DNA from: Thermogutta sp.
GTDB taxonomy: Bacteria > Planctomycetota > Planctomycetia > Pirellulales > Thermoguttaceae
DNA: 9,171 nucleotides
Assembly (NCBI GenBank): GCA_012798155.1
Contig: JAAZNR010000014.1
Coordinates: forward strand, 1 to 9,171
Direction of reading: 5' to 3'
Under the pieces are notes generated by a model. The model worked only from the letters and a program-made list of their open reading frames with translations, did not search any database and was not told where the DNA came from. Each line of letters opens with the position of its first letter. Within the stretch, counting starts at the first letter, position 1. Both the position numbers and the translations under genes were made by a program. Shown one piece after another: positions 1-5,453 of this stretch.

Positions 1-190
1 AGGCGCGGAGGGCACGCATTTTGAAGCACATTGAAGCACAGAACCGCAGAGGCGCAGAGGTCACGGGTTCTAAAACGCAGAGAGTGCGGAGAGGGCGGAT
101 TTTGAAACGCAGAGGGCGCGGAGGGAAAAGAAGAATTGGTATAACCGCAATTCTAACTTCTCTGTCTTCTCTGCGTTCTCGGCGTTTCGA
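1..190. repeat. Degenerate CGCAGAG-type repeat cluster with inverted arm
   Basis: A gene-free stretch holds imperfect copies of a unit containing AAACGCAGAGRGYGCGGAG at about 42-60, 73-92 and 105-125, spaced 31-32 bp, with a partial copy at 3-12. The 10-mer TTGAAGCACA is directly doubled at 21-30 and 31-40. The same unit returns in inverted orientation at about 158-188 (TCTCTGCG then GGCGTTTCG). Together with AGAATT (132-137) and AATTCT (149-154), positions 104-190 form a large imperfect palindrome. I see no coding gene here: the open frames are low-complexity and Arg-rich. Similar GCAGAGG-rich spacers are familiar from environmental bacterial genomes, but I cannot assign this to a named family. 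Confidence 0.6.
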
Positions 191-260
191 TCGTTTCATT
201 CGCCGAAGCCCGATAGTTTCGAGTTCCCGCCGGGCGGCTCGTGTTGCGGCGTGCTTCAAC

Positions 261-280
261 CCGGCGGGGAAAACCGCCGG
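261..280 (-). terminator. Hairpin, likely original 3' end of the DUF1559 gene
   Basis: CCGGCGG (261-267) and CCGCCGG (274-280) form a perfect 7-bp GC stem with a 6-nt loop. Read on the minus strand, no run of T follows, so this is a terminator-like hairpin rather than a canonical intrinsic terminator. If the element at 286-456 and one copy of its TCA duplication are removed, the stem begins 2 nt after the TGA of the minus-strand DUF1559 gene. That is the natural position of its 3' hairpin. Confidence 0.45.
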
Positions 281-285
281 TCTCA

Positions 286-456
286 GAGCCTGTCTTCAAA
301 TTAGATTGGGTGCCACCTTGTGGCTGGCAAGACGTAATTTTACAACGCAGGATAAGAAGCTGGGCAAACTGGGGTGCGCAGCTTTGTGAGTCTGCGTAAG
401 ATCGTTAACCCGCTTTCGGCGACTCTGCGCAGTGAAACTAATTTGAAGACATGCTC
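286..456. mobile_element. MITE-like element, 171 bp, 19-bp terminal inverted repeats, TCA duplication
   Basis: The left end GAGCCTGTCTTCAAATTAG (286-304) matches the reverse complement of the right end (438-456) at 18 of 19 positions. TCA lies directly outside both ends (283-285 and 457-459), as expected for a 3-bp target duplication. The interior has no convincing transposase frame, so this is a non-autonomous element or an internally deleted IS. Ends starting GAG and a TNA target duplication recall the IS1031 group of the IS5 family; that family link is from memory. The right boundary falls exactly at the TGA stop codon of the neighbouring minus-strand gene. Confidence 0.7.
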
Positions 457-1425
457 TCAGAAACTCCCCGGGATGTCGCCCGCCGAGGCGGTGGCCAGGG
501 CCTGGTAAACGCGGATATCGATCGTCTCCGAGATCATGTGCACCGAGCCGTCTCCCAGCAGGAACTGTGCCCCGGCGGGGTGCTGGCTGCTGAAGCCGTG
601 GGCGTGAAACTCCTCGATGTTCGGGGGCAGGATGGCCGAGCCGACCACCGCCGCCAAGGCGCATGCGTCGCCGGGCATAATCCCGGTCCACGTGCAATAC
701 CCGCGCTCCGCCGTCCGTTCCCCCACCAAAAGGGTTTGACTCAGGCCGTCGGTGATTTGGGCCAACGAGAGGAAGCTATTGTGGTGCATCACGCCGTCGC
801 TGCGGCACTGCTGCCCTTCCGGCAGCCCCCCGCAATCGTGGACGTCCTTCACGCCGAAGACGCCGACGTAGTTGCTCTTGGCCAAGAGCATTCCCATCAG
901 CTCTTCGTCCCCGTGGTCGTGATCGTGGTCGTCCTCGTGGGCGTGGCTTTCGTGCAACTCCTCCACGCGGAAGAGCTTCTTGCTGGAATTGACGTCCGAG
1001 GGGCAGAGGAAGATCGGCAGCACGGCCTGGCGAGCCGCTTCGTTGCGGGGGTCCCAAAGGGGGGCGTCGAGGACGATCTTGCCGTTGTAAAGATTCATCT
1101 GCTCGAGGTAGGGGAGGATCACCGCCCCCCAGCCCCAGCCCGGCCCGCCGTTCACCAGCGGGCGCTGCCCGTCCTCGCTGTAGCCCGTCCAACCGGCGGG
1201 CAGACGCTGGTGAACGTCGTGATACATCTGGACGGCCAGGCCGATCTGCTTGAGGTTATTGGCGCACTGGCTCCTTCGAGCCGCCTCTCGCGCGGCCTGA
1301 ACGGCCGGCAGCAAGAGCGCGATCAAGATGCCGATGATCGCGATCACGACCAGAAGTTCCACCAGGGTAAAACCGCGGGGCGGCGCCCCGCCCGAACGAT
1401 ACTGCAAACCCGCTGAAGTACGCAT
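457..1425 (-). CDS. DUF1559 pseudopilin-like protein with H-X9-DG motif and His-rich loop
   Basis: This 322-aa protein belongs to the DUF1559 (SBP_bac_10-like) family, which is expanded in planctomycetes and probably exported by type II/IV pilus-type machinery; its precise role is unknown. Residues 17-39 carry the prepilin cleavage and methylation site: G18|F19, conserved E23, then a hydrophobic helix. [22 protein letters not shown] follows, with a CPSD motif at 141-144. [12 protein letters not shown] near the C terminus fits H-X9-DG exactly. An unusual insertion at 158-171, [14 protein letters not shown], has six His and several acidic residues and may bind divalent metal. I chose ATG at 1425 because GGAG lies 9 nt upstream and the prepilin leader is then of normal length; a TTG at 1470 in the same frame would add 15 polar residues. 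The stop TGA coincides with the duplication of the adjacent MITE-like element, yet the protein ends as the family usually does (GSF here, GEF typically), so it looks complete. Confidence 0.93.
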   Translation of the reverse strand: MRTSAGLQYRSGGAPPRGFTLVELLVVIAIIGILIALLLPAVQAAREAARRSQCANNLKQIGLAVQMYHDVHQRLPAGWTGYSEDGQRPLVNGGPGWGWGAVILPYLEQMNLYNGKIVLDAPLWDPRNEAARQAVLPIFLCPSDVNSSKKLFRVEELHESHAHEDDHDHDHGDEELMGMLLAKSNYVGVFGVKDVHDCGGLPEGQQCRSDGVMHHNSFLSLAQITDGLSQTLLVGERTAERGYCTWTGIMPGDACALAAVVGSAILPPNIEEFHAHGFSSQHPAGAQFLLGDGSVHMISETIDIRVYQALATASAGDIPGSF

Positions 1426-1725
1426 GGTACGATTCTCCGTCGAAGATGATTCCGTGGGACATCCCGTCAATCACCGATGGATCGCGTGCGCGTCGCCGAC
1501 GAGCTTGCCGCGATCCGAGCCGGGGAATCGGGCCGGGAAACACCCGCTTCGGTTGCGGGAAACGGGGCGTCCCGATGCCGATCCGCCCGGTGAAACCGTG
1601 ACGTGAGGCACCGCAGTGCCCTCCGCCGCGGGGAGGGGTCGGCCGGTCCGGCCGCGGAGGCTGAGCGCGCGGAACAGGGGCGCTCGATCAGTCGGGAACG
1701 CGGCTTGCCGGGCCGGGAGACGGAA
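1426..1725. other. Spacer between two minus-strand genes, no gene seen
   Basis: No plausible coding frame is visible across these 300 bp. The part next to 1425 contains the ribosome site of the DUF1559 gene (GGAG at about 1435-1438 as read on the plus strand). The only clear structure is the hairpin at 1620-1660. I could not identify a convincing promoter for the DUF1559 gene. Confidence 0.5.
1620..1660 (-). terminator. GC-rich nested hairpin downstream of the CPVCH gene
   Basis: Outer arms CCTCCGC (1620-1626) and GCGGAGG (1654-1660) enclose the near-perfect palindrome GGCCGG-T-CCGGCC (1641-1653). The hairpin lies about 65 bp after the stop of the minus-strand gene ending at 1726. It has no T-tract on either strand, so termination is only inferred from position. 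A separate small stem, GGCAC/GTGCC, lies just beside it at about 1607-1620. Confidence 0.35.
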
Positions 1726-2214
1726 TCACACGCAAGTCGGCGGGCCGCGGCTGTAATGTGAGAGGCGGAATGACGAGATTCGCGGGAGGCGCTCCGCCAA
1801 AGCCGCCCACTCCCACTGCAAGTCGAACTGATGAAGGGCGTATACCGCCGGCCCGCGATCTTGACCTTGCGTCAGAAAGTGGCAGACCGGGCAGTGCGAG
1901 GCATCGGAAAATCCTCGGCCGGGAGGCGTGGAAGACCAACTGGGGCGTCCGGCGTCCGCAGGGTATCCCGCGTCCGCGGTCTGAACCGGCAAATGCCGTC
2001 CCTCGGGTCGAGCGTGCCCAACGCCGACGCGGTACGGGGCCGACGCCGGCGCGGAATCGGCCGGCCCCAGACAGATCGGCCCGCAACAGCCGCCGATCGG
2101 CTCGGGGGCATGGCGGTGCCACAGCGGGGCGATCGTGAGCGAAACACCCCACCATGCCGCTAAAGCGAGCACGGCGCGGCGTTTCCAAGCTCCGTTCACG
2201 CGCAGAATCATCAT
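1726..2214 (-). CDS. Small exported or membrane-anchored CPVCH protein, DUF2946-like
   Basis: A 162-aa protein whose start is a doubled ATG (2214 and 2211); the ribosome site is poor (AGGCGG directly upstream). Residues 10-30 are a basic-then-hydrophobic N-terminal segment (signal peptide or anchor). WHRHAP follows at 32-37, then Cys-rich GGCCGPIC (41-48), a Pro/Ala-rich linker, and SHCPVCHFL at 106-114, ending in SRGPP near the C terminus. The combination of N-terminal hydrophobic segment, histidines, HCPVCH and a final RGPP resembles DUF2946-type proteins of unknown function, often found near metal-transport genes; this match is from memory. The His/Cys spacing could bind copper or another metal, which is inference. 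This frame is preferred over overlapping ones because only it has the hydrophobic start and conserved-looking motifs. A sequence resembling TATAAA (about 2247-2252, minus) could be its -10 box, but no good -35 is visible. Confidence 0.65.
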   Translation of the reverse strand: MMILRVNGAWKRRAVLALAAWWGVSLTIAPLWHRHAPEPIGGCCGPICLGPADSAPASAPYRVGVGHARPEGRHLPVQTADAGYPADAGRPSWSSTPPGRGFSDASHCPVCHFLTQGQDRGPAVYALHQFDLQWEWAALAERLPRISSFRLSHYSRGPPTCV

Positions 2215-2405
2215 CCGCCTACCACGAGACCGGCGATTACCTTGACTTTATATCCGCCAATCCGCACGGAACGCTGTACGGAAGGGGACGATCGACGGTT
2301 CGTCGTTCTTGTTGCGGAAACCGCCCCCGGCATCGTTTCTCGGGCGACAATCATCCGGCACCGGTCAAGAGTCCGAAACGGAACGAGGGACCGGCGCGAA
2401 CGGAT
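2215..2405. other. Leader region of the CPVCH gene
   Basis: No coding frame. It contains a small CGACG-GTT-CGTCG stem at 2293-2305 and the weak -10-like TATAAA on the minus strand at about 2247-2252. It separates the CPVCH gene from the terminator upstream, so it is either an independent promoter region or the distal half of an attenuated leader. Confidence 0.4.
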
Positions 2406-2449
2406 AAAAAAAGCGCCCTCCGTAGGCGGGGCAGGGACCTACGAAGGGC
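2406..2449 (-). terminator. Strong intrinsic terminator, minus strand
   Basis: GCCCTCCGTAGG (2415-2426) pairs with CCTACGAAGGGC (2438-2449) at 11 of 12 positions around an 11-nt loop. Seven A residues at 2406-2412 give a run of seven T on the minus strand after a GC spacer. The plus strand has no T-run after the stem, so the direction is minus. No gene ends just upstream of it on that strand; the nearest candidate transcript is the one starting near 2475. Confidence 0.8.
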
Positions 2450-2475
2450 TGAGCTGTGAGGGATACCCCCACTGC
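2406..2475 (-). ncRNA. Candidate small RNA or terminated leader, about 70 nt
   Basis: A promoter-like pair at 2482-2510 predicts a start near 2475, and the intrinsic terminator ends the transcript near 2406. The predicted RNA has a 5' hairpin, GUGGGGG-UAU-CCCUCAC (2456-2472), with seven pairs including one G-U, followed by the terminator hairpin. No start codon with a useful frame lies within it. It is either an independent small RNA or an attenuator for the CPVCH gene, which begins about 190 nt further on the same strand. I do not recognise a named RNA family. Confidence 0.4.
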
Positions 2476-2481
2476 AATTTG

Positions 2482-2510
2482 ATTATCGCCTTCAAGCCGG
2501 AGAAAAACAA
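2482..2510 (-). promoter_or_regulatory. Sigma70-like promoter, minus strand
   Basis: Read on the minus strand, TTGTTT (2505-2510) and GATAAT (2482-2487) are separated by exactly 17 bp. The -10 matches the consensus at five of six positions and the region is clearly AT-richer than its surroundings. The predicted start is near 2475, leading into the hairpin and terminator described above. Confidence 0.45.
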
Positions 2511-2904
2511 TACCTACTTCGGGGGATAAAGAAAAATCTTTCGTTGCCGAAATCGGTTCCGTTTCAAGGCTCGTTTTTGAGAAACCGGTGCATGAATCCT
2601 ACGCCAACGGGGCGGGATGGTAAAGACCCGTCCGAAGGCCTCCGGGGATCCGTCGGAGGCGGACTGGAGGCAGGATTCGTCTGAGGTGGACGGGAGGGCC
2701 GCGCTCCGTGGCGGTGCTCCTGCAATCTTACTGCAGCGCCACGCTCCGTCGCGGCCGGATGCCACAAGGAATGGGTTGCCTCGCGGACGCGGTGGAGCGG
2801 GCCCCTCGCCCTGGATTGCTCCGCGTGTGACGGAGGCGTCCGTCCATGAGAATCCGAAGGGCGGAGAATGACGCAGTATCCCCCGGCTCACTTTAGAGCA
2901 GAAA
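2511..2904. other. Gene-free spacer with one nested hairpin repeat
   Basis: No frame here has a credible start, composition or motif. An AT-rich patch at about 2525-2545 contains AAAGA-AAAA-TCTTT. The remainder is GC-rich and includes the hairpin repeat at 2697-2756 and a weaker GGAGC/GCTCC stem at about 2792-2826. Confidence 0.5.
2697..2756. repeat. Nested hairpin, 60 bp
   Basis: Three nested complementary pairs are visible: GGCCGCG (2697-2703) with CGCGGCC (2750-2756), GTGGCG (2708-2713) with CGCCAC (2737-2742), and CTGCA (2720-2724) with TGCAG (2732-2736). CGCTCCGT followed by SGCGG is also directly repeated at 2702-2714 and 2742-2754. This looks like a palindromic intergenic repeat of REP type rather than a gene end. 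Confidence 0.5.
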
Positions 2905-3070
2905 CTGGACTTTTGCAAATTGTCGTGACAAGTTCTCGTCCGCCTTGGAAGAGGGTTATGGTGAGGGCAATTAGCCGCGAAAACGGCCTGCCGTGATTGC
3001 CTAACTTCACCAAGCCCTCACCCACTGCCCCTTTCCCGGAGGGAGAGGGGAGCAGTTTGCAAAAGTCCAG
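2905..3070. mobile_element. MITE-like element, about 166 bp, 18-bp inverted ends, CAGAAA duplication
   Basis: The left end CTGGACTTTTGCAAATTG (2905-2922) matches the reverse complement of the right end (3053-3070) at 17 of 18 positions. CAGAAA flanks both outer borders (2899-2904 and 3071-3076), and the direct repeat extends to AGCAGAAA if the right end is placed at 3068. A 6- or 8-bp target duplication is therefore plausible. The interior has no transposase but folds extensively: GGTGAGGGC/GCCCTCACC (2960-2968 with 3014-3022), GGCAAT/ATTGCC (2966-2971 with 2996-3001), and a 10-bp stem at 3028-3050 made of CCCCTTTCCC and GGGAGAGGGG. Confidence 0.65.
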
Positions 3071-3088
3071 CAGAAAGGGTAAACGTAA

Positions 3089-3180
3089 ATGATTGCGACT
3101 GGTTCGCGAAGAACTATCTCGGCAAGAAGAGTGGATGATTGCGACTCGTTCACGAAGAACAATCTCGGCAAGAAAAAAGG
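3089..3180. repeat. Tandem duplication, two 46-bp units
   Basis: Unit 1 (3089-3134) and unit 2 (3135-3180) both start ATGATTGCGACT and share 40 of 46 positions; most differences fall at the 3' ends of the units. Each contains TTCGCGAAGAAC or TTCACGAAGAAC followed by ATCTCGGCAAGAA. The period is not a multiple of three and no gene spans it, so it is not a coding repeat. It lies downstream of the minus-strand gene ending at 3278 and just beyond the MITE-like element. Confidence 0.8.
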
Positions 3181-3277
3181 ACGACCGCCGCACACGTGTT
3201 ACCGTGGCCGGCGGCCGGGGAGTCCTCTCGGCATCCGTTCGGGCGATCTCCGCCGATCGCGGCGGGCGACCCTCGAC

Positions 3278-3601
3278 CTAGAACACGTCCATGATAAAGT
3301 GGTGGCCGCTGTGGAATCGCCGCGGTTCCGGGTAGTAGTTCTGCCACCGCTGGTTGTAGACCGGGATTCGCATCTCCGGCGGATAGCGGAAGTACAAATC
3401 CTCGCTGCTCTTGTAGTAGTCCGGCCCGAAGTAGTTCTGCGGATAGTACACGTACGGGTAATGGTAAAAGCGGTTCCAATCCTGCGTGCTGTAGGTTCGG
3501 CCCCATTGCCTACCGTAAGCCTCCTGCGCGGAAGCCGTCTGATGTCCGGCCGCGGCCAACATCACGGCGACAAACGCGGCAACGATCAATCGCCGAAACA
3601 T
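3278..3601 (-). CDS. Small secreted tyrosine-rich protein of planctomycete type
   Basis: A 107-aa protein with a clear signal peptide: MFRR, a hydrophobic core at residues 5-18 and an ASA|QE cleavage site after A25. The mature 82 residues contain 15 Tyr, including HYPYVYYPQNYFGPDYY, then LYFRYPPEMRIPVYNQRWQNYYP and an RRFHSGHHFIMDVF tail. I recall very similar short proteins in Rhodopirellula and relatives, sometimes labelled calmodulin-binding without experimental support. The role is unknown; an envelope or cell-surface location is inferred from the leader. ATG at 3601 has a purine-rich AGGGGGG ribosome site about 7 nt upstream. Further upstream lie five TGACG motifs that may regulate it; a weak -10-like CAATAT lies at about 3630-3637. 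The gene stands alone, with a repeat-rich gene-free region on its 3' side. Confidence 0.8.
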   Translation of the reverse strand: MFRRLIVAAFVAVMLAAAGHQTASAQEAYGRQWGRTYSTQDWNRFYHYPYVYYPQNYFGPDYYKSSEDLYFRYPPEMRIPVYNQRWQNYYPEPRRFHSGHHFIMDVF

Positions 3602-4246
3602 CGTCGTTCCCCCCTGGATCGGTGAAAGAGAGATATTGTCTTCGTGGTGACCCGCAAAGCCATGGCGGCGAACGCCGCTGCACCTCGCGGGGACGACCTC
3701 CTCCGCCCCCGGCGAGATTCCACCGCCAAGCCGCCGTCACGGTCTTTCCGTCATTGCCGTCACGGTCTTTGCGTCATTTTACGTCATCGGCAGAACCCAT
3801 ATCCGGCATTGAGCGAATATCCCGAGCCGCCGGATTGTCCGTCTCAGCCCGCATAATCGGGCCGTGTTGCGGCTTGGTGCCGATTTCCCTTTGCGGGGTT
3901 GCCGGAAGGCAACGCGGGGGATCGCGAAATCATCGTTCCCCTCGCTCCGGGCCGCGGTTTTCCACGCGCCGTACCGGAATAGGGCCGACAGACGGCTCTC
4001 CGCCGGCGGGAATCGTCCCGACGCCGGCCCAAATCGGCGCTCCCCAGCCCGAAAAATGGCGGATTCGCCCCTGTTCGCCCGTGGTTGCCGCAACATGGCA
4101 CGCGAATTGCATGAGGGAGGATGTTCGTTTGCGGGAAGGGCGGCTTTCCGGAGGTCGCCCCCTTCGCTGTCGAGGCTTCCGCGCCCCGCTTTCCGGCATC
4201 CGTCGTCTCCTTGCTCGAAGTGAATCTTTTACCGGTCGATATTTCC
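3602..4246. other. Divergent intergenic region, 645 bp, no gene seen
   Basis: It separates the minus-strand gene starting at 3601 from the plus-strand gene starting near 4247. It holds the TGACG repeats at 3733-3786 and a perfect GTTGCC-GGAA-GGCAAC hairpin at 3898-3913. Open frames exist on both strands but none has a credible composition or motif. I see no convincing promoter for the plus-strand gene. Confidence 0.45.
3733..3786 (-). promoter_or_regulatory. Two 23-bp tandem units carrying five TGACG motifs
   Basis: Units 3733-3755 and 3756-3778 are identical at 22 of 23 positions (GCCGTCACGGTCTTT then C or G, then CGTCATT). On the minus strand the pentamer TGACG occurs five times, with 5' plus-strand positions 3735, 3749, 3758, 3772 and 3782, so spacing alternates 14, 9, 14, 10. 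The block lies 134-185 bp upstream of the start of the secreted protein gene at 3601. Regular spacing of a short motif in a divergent promoter region suggests transcription-factor binding, but no regulator is identified. Confidence 0.45.
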
Positions 4247-5053
4247 ATGCTGCAAGCCATGCGTCCCAGTGAACTGGTCGATTTGGCGGTCTTCGTGGCG
4301 GACAGAGGGCACTCGCTGGCGGAGGATACCTCTTTCCAGATCCCCGCCGCCGCGCTGGAAGGTTTTTGGATCAGCCACAAGCACCGCGCGGATCACTGGA
4401 TTCGTGCGTTGACAAACGTCTCCGAGCGCGGCGACCCCGGGCGACATCGGCGGCAAAACGCCGCCCTGCTGGAGGAGATCTTCACGGCCGAGATTCTGAC
4501 GCGGGTCTGGGCGGCCGTCCTGCACTTGTACGACCTTTATCGGGCAGGCACGGATGCGGGGCCGACCGGCCGCAGTGCGATGCTCGCCCATTTGGAGGCC
4601 CGCAACCGCGCCCTCTCCCTGCTCTTGGACGGCAAGCCTTTCGTGGAGGCGGACGCCGTCAAATTGCAAAGGCTCCAACAGCGCAACGAGCGCTGGACCG
4701 ACGTGCTCATCGGGCGGCTCTTGGAATGGGGAGACGTGGCCTGTTTCGCGGCCGACTCCGCCCGCGCTCGCGATTTCTCCGCGGACATCCACCGCCGGGA
4801 GGAATTGGGGGATGCGGGTCACCGCATCTGGCACCTCATGACGGTCTCGCTCACGGCGGCTTACGCGGTGCCGCTCTTTCCCTACAGCCCGAGCGGAAGC
4901 CTCAATCAGCGGGTCGCCGCCTCGATCCTGGCCTGCTTCCCGCCGGAACTGATTCGCGGCACGGCCTACGAGTATTTCGTCCGGCAGCACGAGCTATTGC
5001 AGCGGTGCGAAGATCTGGATCGCATGTTGGCCGACGCGGGCTGCGCGGAATAG
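4247..5053 (+). CDS. Conserved-looking helical protein of unknown function
   Basis: A soluble, probably all-alpha protein of 268 aa. I do not recognise the family. Visible features are a helical N terminus (RPSELVDLAVFVADRG), WISHKHRADHWIRAL, a strongly amphipathic EEIFTAEILTRVWAAVLHLYD segment, a coiled-coil-like KLQRLQQRNERW, LLEWGDVACFAAD, and EELGDAGHRIWHLM. There is no signal peptide, membrane segment or obvious catalytic motif. The start is uncertain: ATG 4247, ATG 4259, GTG 4220 and ATG 4121 are all in frame, and none has a well-placed Shine-Dalgarno sequence (GGGAGG abuts 4121 directly). I chose 4247 because the preceding 42 residues look low-complexity. The regular third-position GC pattern supports coding. 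It is followed by a 400-bp spacer, so it is probably monocistronic. Confidence 0.75.
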   Translation: MLQAMRPSELVDLAVFVADRGHSLAEDTSFQIPAAALEGFWISHKHRADHWIRALTNVSERGDPGRHRRQNAALLEEIFTAEILTRVWAAVLHLYDLYRAGTDAGPTGRSAMLAHLEARNRALSLLLDGKPFVEADAVKLQRLQQRNERWTDVLIGRLLEWGDVACFAADSARARDFSADIHRREELGDAGHRIWHLMTVSLTAAYAVPLFPYSPSGSLNQRVAASILACFPPELIRGTAYEYFVRQHELLQRCEDLDRMLADAGCAE

Positions 5054-5453
5054 CCGGCCGCCCCGCCCCCTTATCATCCCGGCCGGAAACGGTTATCGTG
5101 GAACCCGCCGCGCCGCCGCTGCCGGGAAGGAGCCGCCGGCGACGGGACGGAAACGTCGCGAGAAAGCCGCTCGGCGGGCAAGATCGCCCGGTCCCGCCGG
5201 CCGCGCGTGACGGCTCCGATCACGGGCAACGCCGGAACGCCGGCCGTTTTGAGGAGGCCGTTTTCAAAAGGCCCTTTTCAGGAGGCCGTTTGCGCCGCGG
5301 CGAGCGGAGCACCGTAGCCGGCATCCGTCCGCCGCCGTCACCACAACCGGCGGTCGTTCCAACGGTCGTTCCGAGGTCGCTTCGCAAGCGGCGGTCCCAT
5401 CGCCGGCGGCTGACTTTCACGCGGAAGGCAAGAGAGCAAGGAGTCCCATCGCA
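5054..5453. other. Spacer with short direct repeats, no gene seen
   Basis: GGCCGTTTT or GGCCGTTTG occurs at 5242, 5256 and 5284, the last two inside AGGAGGCCGTTT copies 28 bp apart (5252 and 5280). An imperfect AAAAGGCCCTTTT palindrome lies between them at 5266-5278. CGGTCGTTCC is directly repeated at 5351-5360 and 5363-5372. The spacer ends in the ribosome site of the epimerase gene. A long minus-strand frame crosses it but continues antisense through the epimerase and is not credible. Confidence 0.4.

Noticed and set aside
286..456. Transposase remnant inside the first element
   Set aside because: Translations of the interior show no DDE-type motif or recognisable transposase segment.
451..1416. 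Plus-strand open frame opposite the DUF1559 gene
   Set aside because: The minus-strand protein has prepilin and H-X9-DG motifs; the plus-strand frame is a shadow and starts inside the MITE-like element.
1426..1470. Upstream TTG start for the DUF1559 gene
   Set aside because: The ATG at 1425 has a well-spaced GGAG and gives a prepilin leader of normal length.
3089..3180. Tandem repeats considered as a CRISPR array
   Set aside because: Only two directly abutting 46-bp units without spacers and no cas gene nearby.
2888..3193. Minus-strand open frame across the second element and tandem repeat
   Set aside because: It is built from the element's inverted ends, a CCCTTTCCC/GGGAGAGGG-type hairpin and the 46-bp repeat; such repeats often produce spurious small proteins.
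3622..4272. Plus-strand open frame of about 216 codons in the divergent spacer
   Set aside because: Biased, repeat-containing composition, no ribosome site, no motif, and it overlaps the start of the helical protein gene in another frame.
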